From assembly GCA_016169945.1 (NCBI GenBank), contig JADLSH010000021.1, positions 1 through 64,000 on the forward strand: a stretch of 64,000 bases of DNA. The letters run 5' to 3'. This document shows, piece by piece, positions 11,724 through 23,601 of this stretch (within the stretch, counting starts at the first letter, position 1; the number at the start of each line of letters is the position of its first letter). The notes below the pieces were generated by a model. It worked only from the letters and a program-made list of their open reading frames with translations. It was not told the DNA's origin and searched no databases. The position numbers and the translations under genes are program-made. This DNA is from Trachythela sp. YZ-2020 (lineage: Eukaryota > Cnidaria > Anthozoa > Malacalcyonacea > Clavulariidae).

Positions 11724-14700
11724 ATAACCAGATAACCATTAAACCACATAACCATTAAACCATATAACCATATAACCACATACCCATATAACCATATAAC
11801 CATAAAACCATTAAACCACATAACCATTAAACCATATAACCATATAACCACGTACAAATATAACCATATAACCATATAACCATTAAACCACATAACCACA
11901 AAACCATCAAACCATATAACCATATAACCACATAACAATATAAGCCCATAACCACATAACCATATAACCATATAACCACATTACCACATAACCACATAAC
12001 CAAATAACCACATAACCATTAAACCACATAACCATTAAACAAGATAAACAAGTACCCATATAACGACAAAACCAGATAACCACGTAACCATATAACCACA
12101 TAGCCATATAACCACATAATCTCATAACCATATAACCACATAACCACATAACCGCATAAACACAAAATCATATAAACGCATAACCATATAACCACATAAC
12201 CACATAACCACACATCCATATAGCCATATAACCAAATAACCACATAACCACATAACCACATAACCATATAACCACATAACCAGATAACCATTAAATACAA
12301 AATCATATAACCATTAAACCACTAAACCATATAAGCATATAACCATATAACCACATAACCATATAACCACATAACCATATAACCACATAACCACACATCC
12401 ATATAACCATATAACCACATAACCACATAACCACATAACCACATAACCATATAACCACATAACCACATAACCAGATAACCATTAAACCACATAACCATTA
12501 AACCATATAACCACATAACCATAAAACCATATAACCATATAACCATATAACCATATAACCATATAACCATATAACCATATAACCATATAACCATATAACC
12601 ATATAACCATATAACCATATAACCATATAACCATATAACCATATAACCATATAACCATATAACCATATAACCATATAACCATATAACCATATAACCATAT
12701 AACCATATAACCATATAACCATTAAACCACATAACCACAAAACCATATAACCATTATACCATATAACCAAATAACCACATAACCACATAACCAAATAAGC
12801 CCATTACCACATAACCATATAACTATATTACCACATAACCACATTATCACATAACCATATAACCGCATAACCACATAACCGCATAAACACAAAATCATAT
12901 AACCATTAAACCACTAAACCATATAAGCATAGAACCATGTAACCATATAACCATATAACCATATAACCATATAACCATATAACCATATAACCATATAACC
13001 ATATAACCATATAACAATTAAACCACATAACCACAAAACCATTAAACCATATAACCATTATACCATATAACCATATATCCACATAACCACATAACCACAT
13101 AACCATATAAGCCCATAACCACATAACCATTAAACCACATAACCACCAAACCACAAAACCATTAAACCATATAACCATATAACCATATAACCACATAACC
13201 GCATAAACACAAAATCATATAACCATTAAACCACTAAACCATATAAACATATAACCATATAAGCATATAACCATATAACCACATAACCACATAACCATTA
13301 AACCACATAACCATTAAACCACATAACCATATAACAACATAACCATGTAACCATATAACCATATAACCATATAACCAGATAACCACATAACCACATAACC
13401 ATACAAAGACATAACCACATAACAACACATCCATATAACCATATAACCAAATAACCACGTAACCATATAACCACATAGCCATATAACCACATAATCTCAT
13501 AACCATATAACCACATAACCACATAACCGCATAAACACAAAATCATATAACCGCATAAACACAAAATCATATAACCATTAAACCACTAAACCATATAACC
13601 ATATAAGCATATAACCATATAACCACATAACCACATAACCACATAACCATATAACCACATAACCACATAACCACACATCCATATAGCCATATAACCAAAT
13701 AACCACATAACCACATAACCACATAACCATATAACCACATAACCAGATAACCATTAAATACAAAATCATATAACCATTAAACCACTAAACCATATAAGCA
13801 TATAACCATATAACCACATAACCAAATAACCACATAACCATATAACCACATAACCACACATCCATATAACCATATAACCACATAACCACATAACCACATA
13901 ACCATATAACCATATAACCACATAACCACATAACCATTAAACCACATAACCATTAAACCATACAACCATATAACCATAAAACCATATAACCATATAACCA
14001 TATAACTGTATAACCATATAACCATATAACCATATTACCATATAACCATATAACCATATAACCATATAACCATTAAACCACAAAACCATATAACCATTAT
14101 ACCATATAACCATATAACCACATAACCACATAACCAAATAAGCCCATTACCACATAACCATATAACTATATTACCACATAACCACATTATCACATAACCA
14201 TATAACCGCATAACCACATAACCGCATAAACACAAAATCATATAACCATTAAACCACTAAACCATATAAGCATAGAACCATGTAACCATATAACCATATA
14301 ACCATATAACCATATAACCATATAACCATATAACCATATAACCATATAACCATATAACAATTAAAACACATAACCACAAAACCATTAAACCATATAACCA
14401 TTATACCAGATAACCATATATCCACATAACCACATAACCACATAACCATATAAGCCCACAACCACATAAACATTAAACCACATAACCACCAAACCACAAA
14501 ACCATTAAACCATATAACCACATAACCGCATAAACACAAAATCATATAACCATTAAACCACTAAACCATATAAACATATAACCATATAAGCATATAACCA
14601 TATAACCATATAACCACATAAGCAGATAACCATTAAACCACATAACCATTAAACCACATAACCATATAACAACATAACCATGTAACCATATAACCATATA

Positions 14701-16540
14701 ACCATATAACCAGATAACCACATAACCACATAACCATACAAAGACATAACCACATAACCACACATCCATATAACCATATAACCAAATAACCACGTAACCA
14801 TATAACCACATAGCCATATAACCACATAATCTCATAACCATATAACCACATAACCACATAACCGCATAAACACAAAATCATATAACCGCATAAACACAAA
14901 ATCATATAACCATTAAACCACTAAACCATATAACCATATAAGCATATAACCATATAACCACATAACCACATAACCACATAACCATATAACCACATAACCA
15001 CATAACCACACATCCATATAGCCATATAACCAAATAACCACATAACCACATAACCACATAACCATATAACCACATAACCAGATAACCATTAAATACAAAA
15101 TCATATAACCATTAAACCACTAAACCATATAAGCATATAACCATATAACCACATAACCAAATAACCACATAACCATATAACCACATAACCACACATCCAT
15201 ATAACCATATAACCACATAACCACATAACCACATAACCACATAACCATATAACCATATAACCACATAACCACATAACCATTAAACCACATAACCATTAAA
15301 CCATACAACCATATAACCATAAAACCATATAACCATATAACCATATAACCATATAACTGTATAACCATATAACCATATAACCATATTACCATATAACCAT
15401 ATAACCATATAACCATATAACCATTAAACCACAAAACCATATAACCATTATACCATATAACCATATAACCACATAACCACATAACCAAATAAGCCCATTA
15501 CCACATAACCATATAACTATATTACCCTACATAAACATTATCTCACATATATAACCGCATAACCAAATAACCATACTTCCAAAAAACACAAAATCATATA
15601 ACCATTATACATTTAAACATAGCCCATTACCACACAACCATATACTATAATTACTACATAAACTATATTCACATCACAACTATATATAACCTATTAACTT
15701 ACATACAACATAATAAACAGTTAGCAATATCACCAAACCATATAACCATATAACCATATAACCATATAACCATATAACCATATAACCATATAACCATATA
15801 ACCATATAACCATATAACAATTAAACCACATAACCACAAAACAATTAAACCATATAACCATTATACCATATAACCATATATCCACATAACCACATAACCA
15901 TATAAGCCCATAACCACATAACCATTAAACAACATAACCACCAAATCACAAAACCATTAAACCATATAACCATATAACCACATAACCACATAACCGCATA
16001 AACACAAAATCATATACCCATTAAACCACTAAACCATATAAACATATAACCATATAAGCATATAACCATATAACCACATAACCAGATAACCATTAAACCA
16101 CATAACCATTAAACCACATAACCATATAACAACATAACCATGTAACCATATAACCATATAACCATATAACCAGATAACCACATAACCACATAACCATACA
16201 AAGACATAACCACATAACAACACATCCATATAACCATATAACCAAATAACCACATAACCATATAACCACATAACCAGATAACCATTAAACCACATAAACA
16301 TTAAACCATACAACAATATAATCACAAAACCATATAACCATTAAACCACATAACCACAAAACCACTAAACCATATAAACATATAACCATATAACCATATA
16401 ACCACATAATCTCATAACCATATAACCACATAACCACATCACCGCATAAACACAAAATCATATAACCATTAAACCATATAAGCATATAACCATATAACCA
16501 TATAACCATATAATCACATAACCATATAACCACATAACCA
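11724..16540. repeat. 8-bp satellite with ~1.34-kb higher-order repeats
   Basis: This is type I satellite. A homogeneous run of pure TATAACCA units lies at about 12530-12720. From about 12890 the variants are organised in a higher-order unit of about 1,335-1,343 bp: roughly 12890-14233, 14234-15580 and a third, partial copy from about 15580 to the LINE at 16541. The 8-bp difference between copies equals one basic unit. A patch at 15525-15735 has lost the regular unit (see findings). Satellite stops at 16540, where the LINE 3' tail begins. Confidence 0.9.
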
Positions 16541-16893
16541 CATTATTATTATTATTGGTTTTATTTGCCCAAAAAAAAGAAAGATTAGCTATTTACAAGA
16601 TATTAATAAAATAAAGTCGGCGAGGAGACCTCAAGAAGCTTAGAGCTTGTGTAAAGAGGCCACCTCATCTCAAAAATTCAAAGTTAAATATTTAATTAAT
16701 CAGTATAATTTAGGGTTACAGACATATATAATATGAAATTGAATTAAGTTACAGACACATATAATGAAATTGAAACATAATAAAGTTAAGAGAGAAAATT
16801 TACGAAAATATAAAATAGATTTTCCAATAATTTTTTATATTGTTACTGAATATTCGATAAACATGGTCATAGCATATCAGAGTTAGCTGTTCC
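16541..16893 (-). other. LINE 3' UTR and (AAT)n tail
   Basis: This is AT-rich non-coding sequence after the stop codon of the LINE reading frame. Read on minus, it ends TTGGGCAAATAAAACCAATAATAATAAT and then joins satellite. It contains a possible AATAAA-type signal close to the tail. No other feature is seen. Confidence 0.7.
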
Positions 16894-18555
16894 TTATTCG
16901 TTAAGCAGAAAATTACGAAGTTGCATCTTGAAAGACGAGATTGTGTTTATCACAGTTATATTTGTAGGTAAAGAATTCCAAATATTTGGTCCTGAGTATA
17001 AGATTGTGAACTGCTTGATATTAGTTCGACAAGCATGAGATCTATAGTTACCGGCAAATCTGGTGTTATAACCATGTATTTGATTGTTTGTTGTAAACAG
17101 ATTATCAAAGCAGGTTGGCAACATGCAATGTTGATATAAAAACATAAACTTGCCAATGTGAAATGTATTTAACTTAAATATATCCAATATTTTGAGTTGT
17201 TTAAAAAGTGGATCAGAGTGTGCACGGTATTCGGAATTTGTAAGAATACGTACAGCTCGTTTTTGTAAAAGGAGAATTCTATTGAGGTTGGTTACATAAG
17301 TGGAAGACCATACAATATTACAATAAGTAAGATAGGGATAAATAAGTGTGTAGTACAAGGATAATCTTGTTGCGGATGACAGTAGATATCGTGATCGGTA
17401 AATAATTCCAACAGACTTGGCGATTTTATTGCAAATATAATTAATATGTTCCTTCCATGACAAATGTTCGTCTATATATACTCCTAAAAATTTTATATAT
17501 TGTTTTTGGGTGATCATTTGATTGTTATATTGGATAACTAGATTTAAATTAATTTTCTTTTGTCTCGGCCGAAAAATGATATAATTTGTTTTACTGATGT
17601 TCACAGACAATTTATTTGACTTCATCCAGATATCCAGCTTTCGAAGTTCACTGTTCAAAACAAATTCAAGTTGCTTGATATCGGAATTTGAATAATATAT
17701 ACTAGTGTCATCAGCAAAAGATAAGATTTTGACAGTTCTAATGCATTCGGTAGATCATTGATATATAAAATAAAGAATAATGGGCCTAAAATAGAACCTT
17801 GCGGAACTCCACATTTTAATCTTTCCATGGAGGAACAGGTTTCATTATATTGAACAAATTGTTCACGATTGCAGAAATAGCTCTTGATCCATTGGAGTGC
17901 AAAGCCTCTTATACCGTAATGTTGTAATTTAGTAAATAATATTTCATGATCTAAGGTATCAAAAGCCTTTGAAAGATCAATGAACACTCCAGCAGCTATC
18001 TGGTTCTGATCAATGGCCGTGGCAACGTTATTTATTAGAGAAACAAGTGAATGCATAGTAGAATGGTTACTGCGAAAACCAAACTGAAATCTATACAAAA
18101 TTTCACATTGCTCAATGAATGATGTTAACCTGATTTGCATAACTTTTTCAAATAATTTTGAAAAGTTTGTCAGGACTGATATAGGTCTATAGTTTGTAAA
18201 GAAACTTTGATTTCCAGTTTTAAAAATTGGTATAATTTTAGCGATCTTTAGTTTACTTGGAAAGACCCCTTTGGATAAAGAGAGATTTATAACATTAACA
18301 AGAGGTTCTACTATTAGGTCAATAGATTTTTTGATTACATACATGGATAGATTATCATAACCAGGAGCTTTAGCTGTTTTAAAAGAGTTACAGATTTCTA
18401 AAAGCTCAATTACATTTGTTGGATGAAGTGAAATAGATTCTTCGCTATTTGAATTTAGGAAAGAAAGAAAAGAGTTTGGGGTCTCAGGAATCTTACTTGC
18501 AAGATCAGGGCCAATGTTAGCAAAATATTTGCAAAACCTGTTAGCAATGTCTTTA
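16894..18555 (-). pseudogene. LINE reverse transcriptase and C-terminal region (frameshifted)
   Basis: This part copies the LINE RNA into DNA at the target nick. In order it shows APGYDNLS (template-binding region), NYRPISVL, QFGFRSNHST, FIDLSKAFDTLDH (first catalytic Asp), GVPQGSILGPLFF and the FADD box (17707-17718). A thumb-like region with LGVYIDEHLSWKEHI follows, then a C-terminal tail with NIWNSLPTNI that ends at 16894. Family knowledge places this among CR1/L2/Jockey-type RTs. A single-base frameshift lies at the AAAA run around 17725-17732, just before FADD, so the two halves are in different frames. The upstream edge is the transposon insertion: the apparent start codon at 18575 lies in the transposon TIR and is not real. 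The frame continues in the 28645-29731 piece. Confidence 0.92.
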
Positions 18556-18845
18556 CCCTTACGAAAAAACCACATGTAGAAACCACATGTGAAACCACAT
18601 GTGGTTCACATGTGAAATTGGAACATGTGGTTTTCATGTGGTAATGTCACATGTGGTTCACATGTGGTAACATGTGATTCACATGTGGTAATATCACATT
18701 CCCATGTGTTTTATATGTGATATTACCACATGAAAACCACATGTTCCAATCACATGTGAATCACATGTGATTCACATGTGTCTTCAAAACAGATGAATTT
18801 GGAACAACCACATGTGATTCACATGTGGTTCACATGTGACCAAAT
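18556..18845. repeat. Left TIR and subterminal CACATGTG array
   Basis: The TIR CCCTTACGAAAAAA is followed by roughly twenty copies of the palindrome CACATGTG or one-base variants, often as CACATGTGATT or CACATGTGGTT with about 11-bp spacing. Within it, 18617-18645 and 18722-18750 are perfect 29-bp inverted arms (starting ATTGGAACATGTGG), so the region can fold into a large hairpin. Subterminal repeat arrays in CACTA elements bind the element's accessory protein (knowledge from plant TNPA). That this array binds the BEN-like protein is an inference. Confidence 0.9.
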
Positions 18846-21800
18846 AAGTAATACTTCATATTATACCGAAGTAATACTTCATACTACCAGTCACACATAC
18901 ATAATAATGGATGCACACATAAAACACTTGTACGTCAGTAAAATGATATCTGCAAATATATTACTCATGATAAAATGGAAAATCATACATTAACTGGAAA
19001 CCCATATACAGCTAATTCAAAAGATTATCCTTTGCAAACCTTAAACACTAATACCTAAACTCGGTTGTCATAAGCGCGCAAAAAATAATGGGAGCATCGT
19101 TTCATCTGTTTAGAAATCACATATGGGCACCATTTCTTAGAGACATATGGTAGTAATAATTAAAATATCTCCTCACGGGCAATTCATTCAAATAGCTGCA
19201 ATATTCAACTTCCAAGCCTGAATCTGGTTCTCCCATTAAGCTTTGCACGCTTAGAGTTTAAATTTCTCAAAGGGCAACCTTTTTAATAAGCTGTTAATAT
19301 ACATGAGAGCAAATATATGATATATGAGAGAAAATTCTTAAATATCCTTCAATTTCTCTTAATTATTAATTGCCTGCATCTCCCTGTCTCTTTCTACTAC
19401 CATCCATTGAATTTCTTAAGTCTTTACATTTCTGTGCCATCATTGATTTGACGATGGCATCAGTGACCTCTGAAACCTTTTTATGACAAAGCTAGAACAA
19501 TAAAACACTATTGTTAATACGGTATGACCAATTTGGTTGGTAAATTCAATGTAAATGAAGGACCAAAGTAAAGGTGGTTTATTTAGGAACAAAATTTATT
19601 CTCAAATTGATTACAATTTTTTTCACATTGATTTCAAATAATAGATACCACATTGATCAAGTTTCAGTTACCAGTCCCAACAGTGCTAATGACACCCTTA
19701 TCAACAACCAGGAATTACCATTACCAACTTGCACTCAACATGATTTGTAAGCTTTGCAACTGCCGCCAATTATTGAATTGTTGCAAGTAAAACAAAATGA
19801 CCATTTGTAAATGATATTTTTTAGCATTGTTATTTGAAATAATCAGACAACCAAATTTTCAAGATAGCCATTGCAATGTACAATGACAATTTTGTAAGTT
19901 AAGACACAATCAGAAACTCTAGCCTCCACTTAAGAGTTGTTTCAGAACATTTGTTTCATAGACTACATTTCAAGTCTTTTAAGATATGGAAGAAAATCCT
20001 ACAGTATACTGTTGCTAATGCCAGACAATTTATCTTCTCAGTGTTATCATTCTTTGAGAGCACTTGTAAAATTTGGTTGCATTGAAAGGAGACTACTAGC
20101 ATTATTGTGCTACATACTAAAACAACTTTGAAACATGCCAAGCTAACAAGCTGTATCAAAGTTACAAAGGTAGCATGTGTATATACATACCATCAATTGG
20201 TAAAAGAAGAAAACACAATTACTAACCTATAATCAGTTCAACCTTGGTGCGATCTAATGCAGGCCGTCCCTCTTTGCTTTTTCCTGTCACAGAGGATTCT
20301 GCTAAAACCTTTCTTTCAAAAACAGCAGTCATGAGGTTTACCGTCATTTTTGAAATTAGGTGACCTTATAACCTCACCCATTTGGACTGAGTCAATATAA
20401 TCCTAGGAAGTAAAATTAAATATAAGAGAAACACAATTATTATTGAAAGGCAAGCAATCTATGAATCACATCTAGTCAGCTTAAATTTTGGGAGGACATT
20501 AATTCCCAGCCGGTAGGGCTAATTTAAATTATTACAGTTTTACAGATTAGGTTACATGGCATTTGGTTATCAGAACAAAATGTTAACCACTTAACCCAAT
20601 GCAATGACAACAGCAGTGTTAGCCACTTTATATATTTTACTCTGTCTAAAGCCAGATTATTTTATTACTCGCACCGGGAATGGGTTAATAGATATTATTG
20701 ACATAGTTAGGATCAAATTTGGTGACAAATACTGTAATGCGCTTTACACAATGTACAAACTCAAACATACCATTAACTTTGGTGAATTTGACCCTTCCAT
20801 TTCTTCAACATCCTGCTCCTCTGAGGAACAGCTGCTTGGGGTAGCCGACGATCTTGCAGATTGAGTAGATGGTCTTGTGGCAAGAGGAGATGGTCTTGTG
20901 GCAAGAGGAGATGGTCGGGGGCTAGGCGTTTTGGGGTTAGAAACAACAAAGAACTTCGGTTGGTTAATATCATTCTTTTGTTGGTTTCAGTAAGGGCTGC
21001 CAAAACTGCCTCCTTTATCAAACCAGGCAATCCTAAAGTAAACATGATGGTAATGATTTATTGATTTCATCAGTGAAACCTTATTCTCAGCAAAGTTTTA
21101 TCACCTTATCTGCAGCAAAGTTAATCATGCTGCAAAAGATCAGAGGCAACTACAACTACAAGAAAATGTTTTATTACAGGACTCACTTTTATGAAGTCTT
21201 GAAACTTCACTTTGTAGTTTCTTTACTTCCTCCTGTAATAGTTTGTCTGAAGAAGCTGGTACCGGTACACTAGGTGTTTCACCTGGAAGCTCATCGAGTC
21301 ATACATATACTTGTCAATATGTTCTTCACTGGACTCGTCAGACTCAACAGGTGCCAATCCTGCTAAGTACTTGTTTATAGGCTTTCCTCTCTGCAAGTTT
21401 TTAACATCTTTATTTTTCTATGAAAAGATTATAAAACATATAATTAGTCTTTAGAGTTCTATGAAAGGTTAATCTGGAATATTTGGTTAGGTAGATAATC
21501 CAAGTGGATATTCCAAATATTCTTATCACCAAATATTCCAGATCAAAATTTCCACCAAGTGATTAGTGCAATAAAAATCCTTCAAAGTTTATTCTATGAA
21601 AGGCAGCTCATCTAAATGAATGGCTTAGGTCCATTGTTGTGGAGCTATCATTAGCAGATTTCATTTCAATTAATCTTTCTATAGATTACAAATTAAATCT
21701 GTTGAGTTACCAGTATGCCAATGTAAGCCTTGTGGTTTCTACCAAAGACCATAACAATTAGTCTCCAGCAGCTACAGTGCAATGAAAGTGGCCCTGACAA

Positions 21801-21885
21801 TTACTAATCAATTCTATCTTAGGTAGATGATGGCGAGAAACACAAGGCTTTTCAATTGCTTATGGTAACTTCAGATAAAATGATA

Positions 21886-22550
21886 TTTCAAACATAACAA
21901 ACTTCAATACGTGGCCAGTGTTCTGTGTTGGTAGCTGATAATAGCATCAGAAAGCAGCACAATTTTCTACTCACTAGGGCAATTCCACGTGACTGACGTT
22001 ACATTTGAAGGATTTTTCTAAGAAAAACACATCATATATTTTTGGCTGTTGCTTGCTAACTCGCATTTTTCTTATAAACTTAAGATAATTATATCCTCTA
22101 TCTGATGCAAAAGTTTAATTAAATTAAATTAATGTTTTTACTGTTGCCGGCATTTAAGTGACTGTGACTGATGTTACACAGAATGGACAAAGCCTTTTAT
22201 TACAAATTTGTCATATAAGTTTGTCTTCAAACATGACAAAATTTTCAAAATCAATATTTTTTAATTTAAAATATGATTTCATTGTCTATAACAATAATAA
22301 CTTTATTTATTAAAATTGCAAATTATATTTTTTTACATAATTTGAACTATGTCATGGAATTGCCCACTACCCAAACTATACAACAGATTCAACGTTTCGA
22401 GTTTAGGCCCTTTGTCGTGAATAAGTGTGAAGGGCCTTAGCTCTAAAAGTCAAATCTGTTCTATCATTTAGGTAGTGAGTGGAAAATTTGCTGCTTTCTG
22501 ATGAATATATCAAACATAACACTGGTCAACTTCATCATCTTAGACAACAT
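21886..22550. repeat. Fold-back repeat in BEN-gene intron, split by a MITE
   Basis: The arms are inverted copies. On the left is CATCAGAAAGCAGCACAATT with CTACTCACTA (21945-21976). On the right is the reverse of CATCAGAAAGCAGCAAATTT with CCACTCACTACC (22472-22505). Outer parts include CAGTGTTCTGTGTT and CAGTGTTATGTTTG. After removing the 389-bp MITE, the arms continue towards a small central hairpin around GGCCCTTTGTCGTG and GTGAAGGGCC (22408-22437). A related single arm lies at 24396-24500 in a transposase intron. It is non-coding, and I do not know the family. Confidence 0.7.
21977..22365. mobile_element. MITE, 389 bp, ACTA target duplication
   Basis: The ends are inverted repeats GGGCAATTCCA (21977) and TGGAATTGCCC (ending 22365). 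Each is followed internally by a TGAC/TGACAT motif and more loosely matching sequence (GACTGACGTTAC near 21991 and GACTGATGTTAC near 22164). Direct repeats ACTA flank it at 21973-21976 and 22366-22369. Removing it restores the left arm of the surrounding fold-back repeat (CACTACCCAAAC versus CACTACCTAAAT in the other arm). There is no coding capacity. A 4-bp duplication is compatible with Chapaev-like and some other DNA transposons, but the family is not established. Confidence 0.8.
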
Positions 22551-23383
22551 GCATATATAAAGTTTAATTGATAATGGTATCAAAGATTTTGCAAACCTTC
22601 ATAATCTTTGCTGGTTTCTTATTGCCTGCACTAGTCTCTTCCAACTGCAGCCTTTTAGCCGAAAATCTTACGACTGTGGAATCATTGCCAGTCTCCAAAT
22701 CTCCATTATTAAGGAAATCCAATTCGCTTTTCATCAGATTAGTTTTGCTATCTGCAGTGAAATAAGCACAAATATTTTACTAGTATGTCTGGTATTTGGG
22801 GAGAAGTATATACAGCATAGTGTAGTCATTATTCTCGATGACGTCAGATTGAGAAATCCGAGCAAAAGACTAGGACGAGGCAACAAACATGTGGCTGACG
22901 AAGCCATTATGGCAAAAGAATAGCATGGAATTGCATAGAATATCAATATTTTTGCTATTAGAAGCCTAAATGCTAAAACTTCACTTGGTTTTACGACAGA
23001 CATATTTATAGACAGTATATGACCCTATTTTATAGTCACAAACGTGTCATTAATATTCAACTGGCAACAATATATATCGCCGGGGAGCGTGTCTGTATTT
23101 GTATTGAATGATTAAATCTCATTGTTAAAACTGTATCATTACGGACTACCTATAGATTTAATGAAGATATGTAGAGATCCTTACCACTTGCTGCTAGAAC
23201 TCTTGCTAAATATGATTTCCAGCCGGCCTTAGGCGCCTTCATTGCCGCATCGCCAAACATAACCATGCCTTCCTTCTCTGGGTCCTTAAGCATGCTTTTG
23301 TCCTTAACATATTCTTCGGCCAAGATGCTTGTCTCGTTGGATTCAATCCAGTGAATCAGCACGTATTTCATTTTGATTGGCAC

Positions 23384-23601
23384 AATAATAGATCACTCAA
23401 ATAGCGAGAAAACGAATTTAATTTTTTTGGTTTGTGCTACAAAGCAAAACTGAGTTCTCATCTGTCGAATACAATTTTTTTGAAATTTTCAAGTCACGCG
23501 CGCAATGCATGAACATCAACAACGCGTGACGTCACCACCACGTCACGCGTGGGTTTTGGGCTGTTTCTCCGGTCGAGTCAGTTCACACTTCAAAACCAAA
23601 C
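23384..23601. promoter_or_regulatory. Divergent promoter region with CRE-like site in a perfect inverted repeat
   Basis: These 218 bp separate the start codons of the minus-strand BEN-like gene and the plus-strand transposase gene, so both promoters must lie here or close by. Arms ACGCGTGACG (23522-23531) and CGTCACGCGT (23541-23550) are perfect inverse copies with a 9-bp spacer. The palindrome TGACGTCA (23527-23534), the consensus CRE/ATF site, overlaps the left arm. The region is CpG-rich compared with its surroundings. No clear TATA box was identified. Host CREB/ATF-type control is an inference. Confidence 0.6.

Larger units (their letters stand above)
7608..12387. repeat. 2,390-bp tandem duplication (two copies)
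   Basis: Copy 1 is 7608-9997 and copy 2 is 9998-12387, with a constant offset of 2,390 bp. The unit contains the right part of the TIR element, its GC-rich array and right TIR, block E, block B and about 660 bp of satellite. Differences are few: AAAATC versus AATATC near 7727/10117, TTACGC versus TTAGGC near 7892/10282, and satellite-unit changes. The join at 9997/9998 fuses satellite to the interior of the TIR element with about 2 bp of shared sequence (AA). The duplication therefore arose after the element inserted. Confidence 0.9.
19366..23383 (-). pseudogene. BEN-domain-like second gene of the transposon (spliced, frameshifted)
   Basis: My exon model on minus is 23383-23185, 22751-22597, 21417-21187, 21032-20771, 20402-20227 and a last exon ending with a stop at 19366. 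Most junctions have good GT-AG signals and matching phase. Exon 1 starts MPIKMKYVLIHW and has WKSYLARVL. Exon 3 has a short coiled coil (LLQEEVKKLQSEVSRLH). Exon 4 has LPGLIKEAVLAAL and a Pro/Ser-rich part with RPSPLAT twice. Exons 5-6 (LMTAVFERKVLAESSVTG, then RPALDRTKVELII, then DAIVKSMMAQKCKDLR) resemble a C-terminal BEN domain, a DNA-binding fold in animal chromatin proteins. Single-base frameshifts occur in exon 3 (near 21295), exon 4 (A4 run near 20976) and exon 5 (A5 run near 20347). The join of the last two exons is uncertain. Its probable role is binding the element ends (inference). Confidence 0.72.

Noticed and set aside
18556..18637. Start codons and N-terminus (MWFFRKG...) in front of the reverse transcriptase ORF
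   Set aside because: These codons lie in the TIR and CACATGTG repeats of the inserted transposon, not in the LINE.
22734..23003. An 89-codon minus-strand ORF between BEN-gene exons 1 and 2
   Set aside because: It lies in the intron between a GTAAGG donor at 23184 and a CTGCAG acceptor at 22752, and has no motif.
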